DNA of 64,000 nt from Holtermannia corniformis (Eukaryota > Basidiomycota > Tremellomycetes > Holtermanniales), in contig BCIJ01000002.1 of the NCBI GenBank assembly GCA_001599935.1, positions 704,783 to 768,782 on the forward strand, written 5' to 3'. Shown here in pieces: positions 33,371 through 46,000 of the stretch. Each line of letters opens with the position of its first letter. Position 1 is the stretch's first letter. A program made the translations under genes and the position numbers. The notes under the pieces were generated by a model that did not search any database, was not told where the DNA came from, and was given only the letters and a program-made list of their open reading frames with translations.

Positions 33371-34652
33371 ATGGCAACTGCAGCAAGCAGAGTACAGCAC
33401 GCAACAAGCATGGCAACGCCCGCCAGAGCCAAACCCTCACTCTACTCGGTCGCAGAGAAAGAATCCGTGCTCGAAAACTTTGACCTCGAAGGTCCGTCAC
33501 ACCGACCTCACCTCCCGGTACTAACCACTCGCACAGTCCAAGACCGCACGCGCGCATTCGAATCCTCTCTCGGGGCAACGCTGTCATCGTTCAGAGTCCG
33601 ACAAGAGACGGAGATTATGAAGATTCCGCGCGAGCTGCGCGGGTTGACGATCAAGCAGCTTCGAGAGCGTTGGGGGGGTGGTTGGAAGGGCACGTTGCAG
33701 AGGATCGCGAGGGAACGGATGGAGGAAAAGGAGAGGGTGATGGAGGCTGAAGCGGAACGGGAGAGGGAGGAGGTCAAGGCGGGGAAACGGTGCGTGGTGT
33801 AGTTGAATGTGGTAGTGGCTGACGGCGTAGGAAACGGATGACGGCGGCGACAGAGGGCGAGGCAGAGCCGAATGCCAAGAATGGTCAGTCGTTAGCTATC
33901 CTCCCGATAAAAGTCTCACGACCGCAGCACGCAAAGCGCCACAAACCAAGACGCGCAAAGGCAAGCTCACAAAGCAAGTGCCAGCACCTACGTCCACTCC
34001 TCACGCCGGGCCCTCAACCGTACGTCACGCCCCATCCAACCGAATCCAACCCTAACCACCCACAGCTCCCACGGTCCCAATTCAACCCCCAACTGCCTCC
34101 AACCCCGTCCTACCCATCCACCACCACGAAACCGCGCGCGCCAAAACGCAACGAGTCTTTCTATTCGATCAACGGCAGTCCCGTCGTCCTCCCGCCTTCC
34201 GATACCGCGGACGGAGATGAATCAGACGAGCTGCCCGACCCCGAAGCGATGGAGCGCGACATCTTAGCGGCCGGTTCTCCCCCTTCCAAGTCGAGTTCGA
34301 ATCCCAGCAGGGGCAAGCTTGAGAAGCGCGCGCCGAGTCTTAGGTTTGTGCCGGCGGGCGAAGACGCGGCTACGGCTACGACTGTTCCTCGGGCCGAGGT
34401 TCAGCTAGGGGATGGGAGAACAGTCAGCTTTGATCCTCTTCAGCTCAGTCCTACGCGGATCAGTGCCGAGTTGCAAGAGGGCGGAGTGGGGGATGAAGAG
34501 AGGTCTAGGGTCATGTTACAAGTTCGAGACGCGGCCGTCAAGACTTTGACGGCTAGGATGCAGCGGTCAGTCCTGCCCTCGGTCTGACTAGTACCAAGTC
34601 GCTAACGCCGCCCGCATGCAGATTGTCCCAGTGGCCCAACGGACGGGGGTAG
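33371..34652 (+). CDS. NBL1: Borealin/Nbl1-like chromosomal passenger complex subunit
   Basis: Borealin anchors survivin and INCENP of the Aurora B complex to centromeres and the spindle midzone. The N-terminal helix shows the borealin pattern: ENFDLEVQDRTRAFESSL, FRVRQETEIMKIPREL, LTIKQLRERWGG. The later segment RNESFYSINGSPVVLPPSD is a conserved fungal borealin motif with an SP site. Phase-consistent introns of 40-55 nt separate six exons: the first ends FDLE (donor GTCCGT), and the last, small exon (LSQWPNGRG) follows MQR and ends at TAG 34650-34652. The mid-region is Lys/Pro/Ser-rich. It is transcribed away from EBP2 and converges with RAX2, leaving only 131 bp between stops. Confidence 0.85.
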
Positions 34653-34783
34653 GTGATAATGACAGACATGAACATGAGCGTAATGCATTTTTGACTCATT
34701 ATACCATGCGGTAGCTAGTGTACAAACACTCTAGGTGGGTTGCGAGGCGTTGCGACAGATTGAAACTCGAACAGGGCTAGAGA

Positions 34784-37700
34784 TTACCAGATACTGTGGC
34801 CGTTAGCGCCGCTCAGTGGACCGTAGCAGACTCACTAGCTGCTTGGGACGACACCTTCCCGACCGTCTCGGACGACTCGGACATAGCTCCACTCGGGAGA
34901 CTGCGTCGTCAGCGATCACTACATCACGTCAATCGCACAAAGCAACCCACCTGAACATCATCAATCACGACAATACGCTCACCCGCATCGACCGTCAACT
35001 CCCCAGGCTGGGCATCATCGCCCACGAAATCATAGCGCATGATCGTTTCACGACCTTCGTATTCCTCATCATCCGTCCCGGCCGCAATCATGCCTTCGTC
35101 GCCGAGCGTGTATTCGCTTTGATCGCTGTGGCGGTGGGGAGCTGCAACGGCACCGGCTGCTGCTGGCGCGCCAAAGCTGCGCTCGACGGCCGCTTGGACG
35201 TTGTGGAACACGTGCTGGTCGACGCTATCGTCGTCCTTTTCGGCGTTGGCCGCGACGGGGTAGGCGTTGTCTTCGCGCCGGCGAAGGCAGAACGCTAGTA
35301 GGATCCCGAGCAAAACCAGGAGGAAGATGAGGCCCGTAGCGATCGCAATCGCAATCAGTACAATGATCCCGGTTGCAAGATAGTCTGTACATCAGCAACG
35401 TCCAAATCGCGTCAAATACTCACGGCGCACGGCAAAGCTGAACGACTTTTGCGACCAGAACAAGGACCCGGCCGAGCCTGTACCATCTTCGGAACTGGTG
35501 ACGAGGTAGGGATACCACTGCGCGCCGTCGTAGAGCGCAGACGAGACGTTGCCGACCGATTCGAGGTCGAGAGCACCCGAGACCAGCAGCATACGATCCT
35601 TTTCGATCGAACCGGCGGCAGTGTGCTCATTGCTCATCGGTACAAACGCGAGCTGGGACACGGCGCTGCCACTTTGGAGGGTCGAGTCTGCAGGGTTAGT
35701 CAAGTCCGATAATGATGCAAGGACGTACTCTGCGCGTTCCAAGTCGCACCATCCCACTGCACAAAGTACGGCGTCGTTCCAGCGCTACTATCGTCAGCGT
35801 CGCTCATTTTAGCTTCAGCAACTCACAGGCCAGAGAGGAAGATGTTGTTGGCATTGTTGTCATCGACCGCAACGGCCGTCGCTGGCCCCTGCAGCTCGCC
35901 GAGCGCACGCCACGAATTGTTGGCAAACGTATACTCGGCCGCGTACGCGACTTGGTTGTTGAGCAGGAACGAGCCGGCGGCAACGAGCGTGTCGTGATTC
36001 TACCCCATCAGCGCGATTTCAAGTACAACGAGCGACTCACTCCTGCGAAATCGATAGCGCGCACTTCACCAGTGAGCCCGCTACCCAGCGCGGTCCACTG
36101 TCCGGCCGAAGTATCCCACAGGCAGACACCGGAGCAAGACAGCGACCCGGCAGTCGCAAACGAGCCAGCCACGACGACCGTGGTCGTATCGGTGCGCGCA
36201 CGGATAGCGTTGACAATGACCGACGACCCGGGTGAAGCTAGCACGTCAGCTTGGTCCAAATCGCACCAACCACTCACGATTCAGAGCCGGAACCCTGCCG
36301 GAAGCCCACGCCCCCGTCTTGAGATCATACACCAACAAGCCTGAAGCGCCTCCAAAGCTCACATTGGAGCCTCCGACGAAAAGTGTGTCGTCCACGACCT
36401 CGAGTGCGCGCACCACACCCTCCACCTCGCCCGCACCCGACGCAGCGCCAGACTGGTAGAACGCAAGCGCAGAGTAGCCACCGCCCGTAAAGTTCCCGCC
36501 CAGGATCGTGACTTGGGTCGACGAGTTTTGATAGTACGCGCCAGCAAGTACGGCTGGGGCGGGAGCTGATACGGTCGGGATCGTAGGTGCCGCGTCGGCG
36601 CGGGGGTCGAGAGCGGCGCGCTTGGCAATCAGGTCGGAGACGAGGGAGATCCAGCTATGAGCTGGAACGGTCCGTTTCTTGGCCGAGCGGCGGGTGGCGG
36701 AAGTCGATGTGGAGGCTGAAGAGGACGTCGGGGTTGATTCGTCGTCGGTAAAGGAGACGCCGTCGAGGGTCGTGATGGTCGCTTGGCCGTCGTTGCTAGT
36801 GAGCATGGCGATACCACTAGCAGCGTTGCCTGTTGAGCCACTGACGCGACCCGCAAGATACGTCGTCTCATCGTCGACCGTCGCGGCCGCCACGGTGCCG
36901 AAGAGCAGACCGGCATTGACCCAGCCAGACGCCGAAGTATCCCAAACAGCATAGCCGCCAGTCCTCTGCGTCGTCCCATTCGAAGCAAGTGTAGAGGTAA
37001 AATTACCCGTGACGAGCAGCTGCGAGCCTGAACCCGGCACCAAGCCCGTCACCACCCCGTTGACGCCGCCACCGAGCGCCGCCCACGCTTTGGCCTTTGG
37101 ATCATATCGCGCGATATACTGCAGCGCCGTATCGCCATCGACCGGCTTTAAAAAGTCGCCGCCAAAGTAGAGATAATCCCCCACTTGGGCCGCGGCAAAT
37201 ACAGGCCCGTCCAAGCCCTGCGAGTTGAGCGCGACGACTTCGCGCGACGCAGTGTCAACAGCAACCACATTCGAGTAGTTGCTGCCAGCTGTAAAGTTTC
37301 CAGCGACGTAGACGACGGAATCAAGCGCGACAATCGCATTGACCGTCCATCCCGTCGTTGAAGGCTCTGTCCGCGCAGCCGTCGAGACGGTCGCGTTGAG
37401 TGCATAGTCGAGCGAGTAACCGAGGACCGTCAATGCCGTTTCGGTAGTGTTTGCGAGCGCAGTCGAAGCATCGACGTCGGATTCACGGATCCACTCGTAT
37501 AGTCCGAACGCGACGGATCGGGACGAGTTGGTGTATTGCGACGAGTTGGTCACCGTCGTACTGTTGTTGCTGCCGACCACGGTCGCGTTGCCAGTCGAGT
37601 TGACGGCCGTGAGCGCAAGCAATACTTGGTCCGCCACGATGACATAATTGGATCCGCCGTCGACGGCTTCTGGCTCGGCCGCGAGCGACATGATGACGGT

Positions 37701-39318
37701 CGAGGAGAAATTGGAGCTCGTGGCTTCGATGAAGCCAGTGTAGATCAAGCTCGAGGTGTCGTCGGTGACCTTTTGCGAGATGGTCGATGTCCAGCCTAGG
37801 CCGCCGTCGGTAGGGAACACTTCGACGTCGACGCTCGTGCGTCCGTTACAGTCAAGCAGGCGATTGCAGCCTGGCGTGACGAGGTAGACCTCGTAGATGC
37901 CGGAAGCCGCGACGTAGGGGTAGAACGTGATGGATGGGCGATCAGAGCTTCCAACGGGGACGTTGGCATACAGTACGTCGGCCGTCGTGCCCGAGATGGT
38001 CGTCGGGACGGTACAGGGCTCCCAATTGCCCGTCGTCTCGAATGACGATCCGGATGATGAAGAAGAGCAAGCACCCGCGTTGCCCGTCTCTGATGCGGAC
38101 GCGTATGCACCGTTGGATAAGAGCTGCAAGCGCGAGAGGCCCGCACCGGCGCCCTGCCAGCCGGACAGAATGACCTGGACGCCTGTCAAGTCTCGCGCAT
38201 CGGGAAACAGGAAATCCTGCGCCGTCACGCTCGCGTCCGTCGAGAGCGGGCACGAGGACGAGCACGTCTGGTTGGCGCCGCTCGCATCGGTGTACGCCAA
38301 CGTCAACAGCGTATTGTCCGGGATGGAAATGACCCTGCACCAGGTCAGTTGCGTCCAGCACGCCCGCGATCACCCACCTGAAAGCCGTCGTGCCTCGACC
38401 GTCCGTGAGGGAGTTGCCGATCCGGATCCCACTCGCTTTCAAGCTCTTGTATGCCAACACGTTGATCTTGGCTTCGCTGCCGTCCCTCGCAAGCCAGCTC
38501 GTCCCATCGCCGGGACACAGCAGACTTGACGCGTCTCCGCTGAGCTCTGGCCCAGCCGTGACAGTCGCATTGGTCAATGACAGCGGGGTCAGATAGCCGC
38601 TCAAGCCCGTCACGGTCGTCCCGTTTGGCGCGGCGCTGATCGACGTGTAGCGCGTCGAGTTTGTCGTGAGCGACGTGTTGAACATTGCCGACGTGTTGGA
38701 CTGGAACACGGTGGTGAAAGCACCGCCAAAGTAGATGCTGGAATTGTTGGCCGAGGGAGAAATGGTGTCGACAGGCCCAGACAGCCCGCCAAAGGGTATC
38801 GATTGCCATGCCGAGCTTGAAGTCGACCAAACGGCTACACCAGCATCAAAGTCGCCTCCAACCCAGACCAGTCCGTGCGCGTCGTCACAGTAGAGAGCAC
38901 GGGCCTCGCCATCGACACCACCTCCCAGCGACTTGAACTGTTGCGTTTCGGTATCGTACGCAATGATATTGCTCGCCGTTGTCGAATTCACGCTCGTGAC
39001 GCTCGTGAACGCACCAGCCGCATACAGGGTCGAATTGGCCGAGCACACTGCGGTGATCCGACCACCAGCATTCGTGCTTCCCAACGGCGTCACGTCGCCC
39101 GACGCAGACCGACTAAATAGCGTGTCTGCCGTCTTTGAGAATGCCGCTCCTCCAGCACGATCACCGTGGTAGAAGTCCAAACCGTCATACGACCCGCCGA
39201 GGCCGACGGTGCCCATCTTGCCAAAGTCGACTTGCGGGAGCGAGCTGGGCGCCGTCGTGCTCGCGCCGACGGACCCTGCGGCGATCGCCATGGCGATGAG
39301 GGCGCCGCGGCGGCTCAT
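34784..39318 (-). CDS. RAX2: RAX2-like cortical polarity protein with C-terminal SH3-like segment
   Basis: A large type I membrane protein that marks polarised growth sites in fungi. The N-terminal signal peptide is MSRRGALIAMAIAAGSVGAS. A long extracellular region of kelch/beta-propeller-like repeats follows (IYFGGAFTTV, VVYVAGNFTAGSN, LLVTGNFTS, GGDF...), rich in N-glycosylation sequons. One TM helix (VLIAIAIATGLIFLLVLLG) precedes a Cys/Arg-rich stop-transfer CLRRRE. The cytoplasmic tail contains an SH3-like segment: MRYDFVGDDAQPGELTVDAG, then IVVIDDVQ joined to SPEWSYVRVVRDGREG, ending VVPSSYIW. That end is reached through two short introns; the last exon is 34784-34793. Several further introns. 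About 1,400 residues. Confidence 0.88.
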
Positions 39319-41113
39319 GGTGAACGAAAGGGACGGCCTCTGATGAGATGTTGATTTTGTTGTTGCCGTCTTGAGCTGGGATTTCGGCGGACGGCGGTCG
39401 AAAGGAGTGTCGGGACCGTCCGTGCTTTCGCGACCGCACTGTACGAGCGAGCAAGAAGCGGCGGGTGACAGGGAGGACAGGAAGAAGAGGGGATAGCTTG
39501 CGGTGAGAGGGGTTCAAGCAGCAAGAGCACACAAGAGACGCGAACGATCCTGCCACTTTGGGTAAAACTATGATTGCACCTAGCAACGTGCTAGCAGTTG
39601 CATAGCATCAGCCAACAGCGACGTTACTGACCGATGGGAAGGAAGCTGACATGGTACAGGGTTGAAGCATACTGCGAGGAATATCCTGCCGAGCTGACAG
39701 TGTATACATCAAGTTGGAGAGCTTGACAGCATTGCACCTTTTCGCTATGCGCTGTAGTCGCGGCCGACGCTTCCTTGCTGACACTTTGAGAACTCACCGT
39801 TTGCTGAGTAGGCTGTAGAGGCTCCAGACAGTGACTTGCTGATATCGCTGACTCACTTGAAAATCGCTCTTATGGTCCGCGAAACCGCACCCCACTGACG
39901 CGCATGCTGGGCACAGGCTCATTGCTGCAGCACCCTTACGCTGATAGGTCTCTCGACACTTTCTCCTCGATAAAGAGATCACGACCTTGATCCCCTCTTT
40001 GGTCTGATGAGGAGTGACTTCCACAAACGATCAGTGGCATGCCGCAGACGCTGTCAGCAGCGCAGCGAAGGCGACGGGTCGCAGCGGCAGCGGCGAATTG
40101 GAAGTTTGGACCGTCGCGCGCGTCCCTCGAAGAGTTCTGTCGACAATCAAATCAAGGTCATCGTGGTGCAGTCTGTTAACGCTGTCCACCTTGGCAACGG
40201 TTCCAATTGGAATCCCGCGCGTGCGGAGAGCAGACATGGCTAGGCTTGGTCTCGAGTTCTGTGCACTCACGCCGTCGCTCGGGGTCAAAAGTCAAGACCA
40301 CGAAGCGACAAACCACCAGCAAGGACCGATTTCTGGACTCTGCAGCAACTCGACGGAATACGAAGGACGTATAAAGCAAAACCCTGAGAGCGATATTCGA
40401 AGTGTAGCCAAATTCGAAATCGGTCAAGACACTTGCCAAAGTGACCAAAACCATCAAACTACTCTTTTTGTTTGATTGTTGAAGATGCTCGCCTGCTCGT
40501 ACTACCGACAACAGCAGAGGGACAGAACCTACAGCAGCAGTCGAGAGAATTGATTTGGCTAGCAACTGTTAGATGATGGGAAGAACCGTGATGCATCTCG
40601 CTCGCTACGGCTCTACTTTGTAGGCTTCGCCTACGGCTCTGATGTCTAGCACGCCATCCTGACTGTCTCGCCGGATGTAGTGTTCCTCGGCGCCTTGACT
40701 ACATCCTCGCCGCGGCAGACGTGTCTTGGCTACATCCTCGCCGGATGTAGTGTTCGCCGGATGCGGCGTCACCCGCCGCGTCGTCCGCCCTGATGGCTGG
40801 CTGAGTGGCGTATTCCAACAGCAACGTCCTACAGTAACGCGTTGCTATCACGTCCTCTCCCGTCCACTGCTACACTGAGCATGGATCGCTCACACAGCAT
40901 CAAGCAGCACGCCTTGACGTGCAGTGCATGGCAGAGCTTGCGGCTGACAGAGGATAGGCCTGGAAGCCGCCCTCGGTGATGGCGAAAAGACGATTGAGCC
41001 AATCTTGAACCCGTCCCTTTGGCGAAATGCCACAAGACGACTGCGGCTAGCAAGCTCCTAGCGCCTAGCTAACACATGCTTTCACCGTCCATCACTACCG
41101 ACTTTGCTTACCG
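39319..41113. other. 1.8-kb intergenic region with no supported gene
   Basis: It presumably contains the RAX2 promoter. Open frames here (for example near 40014-40475 on + and 40176-40565 on -) overlap each other antisense and have no recognisable motif. A compact cluster of inverted repeats lies at 40668-40755. Confidence 0.45.
40668..40755. repeat. Cluster of 18-bp direct and 8-bp inverted repeats
   Basis: TCGCCGGATGTAGTGTTC occurs at 40668-40685 and 40738-40755. CTACATCCTCGCCG occurs at 40699-40712 and 40730-40743. GGATGTAG and its complement CTACATCC therefore alternate (+,-,-,+), so the segment can fold into nested hairpins. Confidence 0.75.
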
Positions 41114-41337
41114 ATGGATATTCGCGCAATCGCCTTCCACAAATCTGTCGGGCTTCAGCTGGCTGGAACCACCCCAGCTCCTTGTTTGTCGAGAAGGCAA
41201 CGACTTCAGTCTCGCAATATTGAGGTGCGTCAGTTCACACTTCGACGTGTAAATTCAAGGTCAGGCTGGACGACCGCTTACCATGGCCTGCAGACACTGC
41301 GTCGTCTGCTGAATTCGCACACGCACCTGCTTGAACT

Positions 41338-42927
41338 GTGCATTGGAAGCGGTTCACCCCGTTAGCCATCGCCGACGCTTGGCTCGAGCACGTCGGGCAT
41401 CTATTCTTCGAAGCAATGTACGCAGGTACCACGGGCTTTGGCGACGCAACGCAGCATGAGGAGCGCCAAAAGATGGTCACCCGCTTTTTACGCATGTGCT
41501 ACACACCTCTCGTCTTCCCCGCGCTCGGTTACCATCCCACGGCAAGCATATGGCTTAGAATGCCACCGACGCCCCAGTTGCCGCAACCGCAGCCACCCAG
41601 CACAACTGCAAGCTGCTATTCTCCCATCTGGACAAACGACGGTCGGCCGATCAGGCCCGCCACCTCAATGTACCTCGTCGCGATCCCGCACCTGTTCCAA
41701 GGTTCAGACTGGGGTAATCCGCTACTTGCGATCGATGCTGCAAGTATCCCACGTGTAGTAGAACCTCCAGCAGTGAGAACGTTCGAGGCCTCCAGAGTCA
41801 CTCGTCGATACCTCATGCACGTCAAGGAACGAACCTTCGATCAAGCCACGTTAGAATCGCTCGAGATGATCGAGATGTTTGGGGATGGCTGCGCGGCTGT
41901 TTTCGTCGAGGTCGCACTCATCAAGTACCTCGGGAAGTCTGCGACTCCTCAAGCTCTACATGTGAGTTCGGCGCGCGTGCATGCCGGTCGACCTGACCCG
42001 CGCGTACAGACACTGCGCCGTGAATTGGGCCACAACTTCACGCTCGCTTTCCTGTCTCCGCGGCTTGACCTGCCGGCTCATGCGCTTTTACTGTCTAGCA
42101 CCACGACCTGCCGAGCTAAGGTCCATGCTGACCTGTTCGAGGCCTACGTCGGCTCGCTGTACACTGCCGTGTTCACGACTCAGTACGCATGGTGGTACCG
42201 CGATGCCGAAGCGCACATTGCAGAGCAGCAACGTCTCCTGACGTTCATGTTCGACATCTTCTCCCCGGCGGTATGTCCCGACCTCGTGCTCGACAGCAAC
42301 GGCAACGTCAGGCGCGACATCTTTGCGACCGACTTTCGCGGTCGACCTATGAACCAAAGGCGCTTCACTGGCGCAAACCTGATCCCGATCGGCGATGAGC
42401 GGGTTTGGAGAACACGAAGCTTGGTCGAAAATAAACTCGGTCCAGCGGATGCCACAATCGAGGACGAGTTGATCAGTTCCAATGGGCTGCTATCAAGTGC
42501 CAGTCGCCAGACGCGAGCGCTCGCAAACGCATACTCGTCACGAGCGGGCGAGACAGGGTGTAGCAGTGTAGTAGCTGGGTCGGAAATTGGTGTGACGACC
42601 GGTCGTTCTGCACCAATAGCCTTGCAAGGACATGATGAGTGCGAAAGTGGACAAGCCAGAAGGACGAGAAGGTCAAAGACGTCCGAGCTCGCCGGCCACG
42701 TCGTCTGCCAAGTCTCGAGCCGAAACTCTACTGACCGCGGCGCGACACTGCTTACAGCAGGCAAGGCTTGCCCGATCGCGGCCCCGTCTTCATCGAAGTC
42801 TCCCCGCGCGGGGAATGAACCTTTCCGTCGATCGCCGAGCCCCGCAGGCTCGTTCGGCAACCCCGCAGCGGCCACACCGGCGCGAGACGTCGGGCGCAAT
42901 CGCGAAGACTCACCCTCGCTTGCCTGA
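41338..42927 (+). CDS. RNase III-domain protein, divergent (5' end unresolved)
   Basis: The frame opens after a stop at 41332 and no ATG occurs before 41416, although HWKRFTPLAIADAWLEH upstream of it looks coding. A 5' exon at 41114-41221 (MDIRAIAFHK..., donor GTGCGT) may supply the start. The RNase III signature is present: LESLEMIEMFGDGCAAVF (metal-binding Glu/Asp box), then KVHADLFEAYVGSLY, the second acidic box. Between them, GTGAGT...TACAG (41960-42007) is a 48-nt in-frame stretch with splice signals, probably an intron joining LH to TLRRELGHN. No dsRNA-binding or Dicer helicase/PAZ domain is seen. The C-terminal third is low-complexity. It may be a mitochondrial or RNA-processing RNase III-like protein; activity is unproven. 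Confidence 0.7.
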   Translation: MHWKRFTPLAIADAWLEHVGHLFFEAMYAGTTGFGDATQHEERQKMVTRFLRMCYTPLVFPALGYHPTASIWLRMPPTPQLPQPQPPSTTASCYSPIWTNDGRPIRPATSMYLVAIPHLFQGSDWGNPLLAIDAASIPRVVEPPAVRTFEASRVTRRYLMHVKERTFDQATLESLEMIEMFGDGCAAVFVEVALIKYLGKSATPQALHVSSARVHAGRPDPRVQTLRRELGHNFTLAFLSPRLDLPAHALLLSSTTTCRAKVHADLFEAYVGSLYTAVFTTQYAWWYRDAEAHIAEQQRLLTFMFDIFSPAVCPDLVLDSNGNVRRDIFATDFRGRPMNQRRFTGANLIPIGDERVWRTRSLVENKLGPADATIEDELISSNGLLSSASRQTRALANAYSSRAGETGCSSVVAGSEIGVTTGRSAPIALQGHDECESGQARRTRRSKTSELAGHVVCQVSSRNSTDRGATLLTAGKACPIAAPSSSKSPRAGNEPFRRSPSPAGSFGNPAAATPARDVGRNREDSPSLA

Positions 42928-43032
42928 CTATATGTCAAAACACCCATCGTTTGCTTGTAGGTAGTGATAGTAGCACTGATTGGGTAAAGTGTCGTTCGCC
43001 ACTCGTCCAGATCGGCAGCATTATGCATCTCG

Positions 43033-46000
43033 CTAGCCGAGCAAGTCTGCATTGCCCGAAGCACTGATGGCAATAATGGTCTATCGTATACGTCAGCTTG
43101 ATGAATCGAATGCAAACACAACCAACCTCTTCCTCCAGATACTTGCTGACCGCGATACTGTCGCTGAGCCCCTTCCTCCGCCGAGTCTTGAGCACGAGAT
43201 CCCGAGCTAGCGCTTGACCCGTCGCCGGCTCGAGCGGCCGCAGCTGGATGCTCGTATCGGTCGGGTCACCCGGTACGACTGACCAGTGGTCGAAAGTCAT
43301 TTGCACAAACGCTTGGCCTTGTGTGGCTGTTCGGAGATCGGTCTCGAACCCGTTGGCGTCAATGACGGGGATGTAGGCTTTGACGGTGTAGAGGGGTGAA
43401 CCGGGTTTGGGAATGTCTTTGGTGACGTGGCCACGGCGGCGCGAGAGCACAGTGTAGACGGCGGCGACGCAGTCTGCGGGCGCTTGTACCTCGACGTAGT
43501 AGACGGGCTCGAGGAGGCGTGGCGTGGCCTGTCAAGTCAGCGCTAGATAATGCGAGGCAGGCACGCACCATAAGGAAGGACGAGTAGCAGACTCTTCGCG
43601 CGGTCGGGATGATCTGACCACCACCGCGGTAGATTGGCTCCTGAGCCAAGCTAGCATCGAGCACGCGGAACTTGACGCCCCGGATCGCTGAGACGGTCAG
43701 CGCGACTCGGCACAGCACAGACACTCACGCTCGTCACACAGCGGCCCTTCTCTTGTCCCCCACTGGAAGCCTTGCTTGACGCTCTCCCTAACACTCGCAA
43801 GCAGCTTGGCATCGACCTCGCTCGGCAGCGTGTCGTTGACAAGCACATTAGGTCCGCTCTCTTCCGGCCCAAAAGCCCAGATATTCCGCGAAGCAAGAAG
43901 GTCCCATTGATACTTGTTTTCGAAAAACTTGCCGCGCTCCTTGTTGGTCATCTTCATCGTCACCTTGCCGCCCTCGATATCGTTTGCGATCCCCGACTCG
44001 AGCGGTTCAGCAATCATTGTCAACTTGTTCCTGCAGGCGTCAGACGTGCGCGCTTGATCAGGACCTACTTTTTGTTCGGCGTCTCGGCGTAGCACTTGAG
44101 CGCCGACGTCTCGACGACCGTCTCGCAGAATTTCGTGACGGGGTCAGAGACTTTGATCTCGATCTCGGAGAAGAGCCGACGAAGGTCGTGAAGAACCGAG
44201 TCGAGGTAGAGCTCGCCTGTGCCCAAGAGGACATGCTCTCCCGACTCTTCAACCTTGGTGACGACGAGCGGGTACGACTTGTTGACTTTGCGGAGACCAT
44301 CGAGCATCTTTGGTAGCTCCGAGGGCGCAATCGGTTCAACAGCGACCTTGAGCACGGATTGCGTCATGTGCTTGAGTGGCCGGAAGATGTAGAGCTCGTC
44401 TTCATCGACGTCCTTGCCGATGATTGTCGCCGTTTTGGAGATGGTGGCGTCGACGCCTGCGAGCAAGACTAGGTTACCCGCTGGCACGCGGTCCGTCTCG
44501 ATGTTGTATCTGCGTCGTTAGCAGAGCCTACGACCAAGGGACCCACCTCGACTCGTTGATTAGCACCTGCTCAACCTCCTGCACGATCATGTCCTCCTCG
44601 TCCTCTGGCGAGTAGCCCTCGCCTAGGACCTTGACAAGCTGGCCGCGCTTGACTGTACCACTCATGACACGGCCAAACGCTCGGAACTCTTGCGCGTCGG
44701 CCGTGTGGAACAGCTTGGTGATGTGCACGACGGTCGGGCCCTCGGGGTCACACTTGAGCATCGAGTCGGCCAGGTTGGTCGTGAGCGGGCCGGTATAGTT
44801 TGCGCTGACTTTGCGTTCGGCGGCCGCGACGGGCGACGGCAGCTTGCCAGTGATCATATCGATCAAACCTCGGGACGGTCCGAAAAAGGCCTCGAGCACG
44901 ACCTTGAGCAACGGTCGGACGTCCATCTTGTACAGGGCCGGTTTGAGCGAGATCTTGAGCTCGGCCAGCGTCTGCTTCAACGTTGCCGAGTCTTCACTCA
45001 GGACCTGGGTGTAGAGCTTGTACAGCGGCTCGAGCACAAAGTGGACAAAGCTGCGCGGGCTGTCGACTTGGGCCGGCTTGCGCGCAAACTTGCGCGTCTC
45101 GCGGTCATAGTAAATGTTGCCCCAGAGACGGGGTGCGAGCTCGTCGGCGTCGACTTTGTACGTCTCTGCGTACATTGCGGCAAACGAAGCGAGGGTGAAC
45201 GACCAGCCCATGAGCGTGGATGCGAACGCGACATTGCCGAGCTCGGGCGAGAGGCGGAACGATTCGTCCGGTTGGATGGAGCTGTGTCGTGAGCATAGGC
45301 TGAGACGCTAGATTCACTCACGCAATGATGCTGTTGACCTCTTCGAGCGTGTGCTTGATCTTGAAAAACGCCTCGCTTGGCGGGAGGCGCAACTCGAGGA
45401 TCAAGCGGTCCATCTTGTTGATCACGAGCGTGATCGGCAAACCCTCTTGCAGCGCATGCCGAATGATCCCCTCGGTACCAGTCATGACGCCCTCGACGAC
45501 ATCGACGACCAAGACGACACCGTCCGTGAGCCTAGCGGCGGCGGCGACCTCGTCTACAAAGTTGACGTGGCCCGGGGTGTCGATAAAGTTGACGAGGTGC
45601 GACTTGCCCTTGGAGTTTGAGAGAACGAGCGACATGGGGCCCGCTTTGAGCGACATTTCGCGTGCGCGGGATAGAGTGTGCGTGTCGGTGTACCTGACAG
45701 GCTTGTCGGCGTCCCAGGTGAGCTGGTGGGTTTCAAACACGAGTAGGTCGAGGAGCGATGTCTTGCCGTGGTGGATTGCACCGGCGACCATGACGTTGCG
45801 CACCATGTCGGGATAGTTCATCAAGTCGAGCAGGAAGCTGGCCGTTAGCGAGGCAAAGCAAGAGGGTACCTACTTTTTGTCATATCGCGTCACAGGCAGG
45901 TTCTTCTCCTGTACGACAAACGAACGCTGCTTGATCGGGGCAATGATGGGTTCTGACAGCAGCTGCGCGTCTTCCTCTTGGACCATTGTTTCCACATCGG

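Noticed and set aside
37927..38529. 200-codon + strand frame over RAX2
   Set aside because: Antisense shadow of the long RAX2 exon.
40014..40565. Overlapping 130-150 codon frames on both strands
   Set aside because: Mutually antisense, no conserved motif, no splice or start support.
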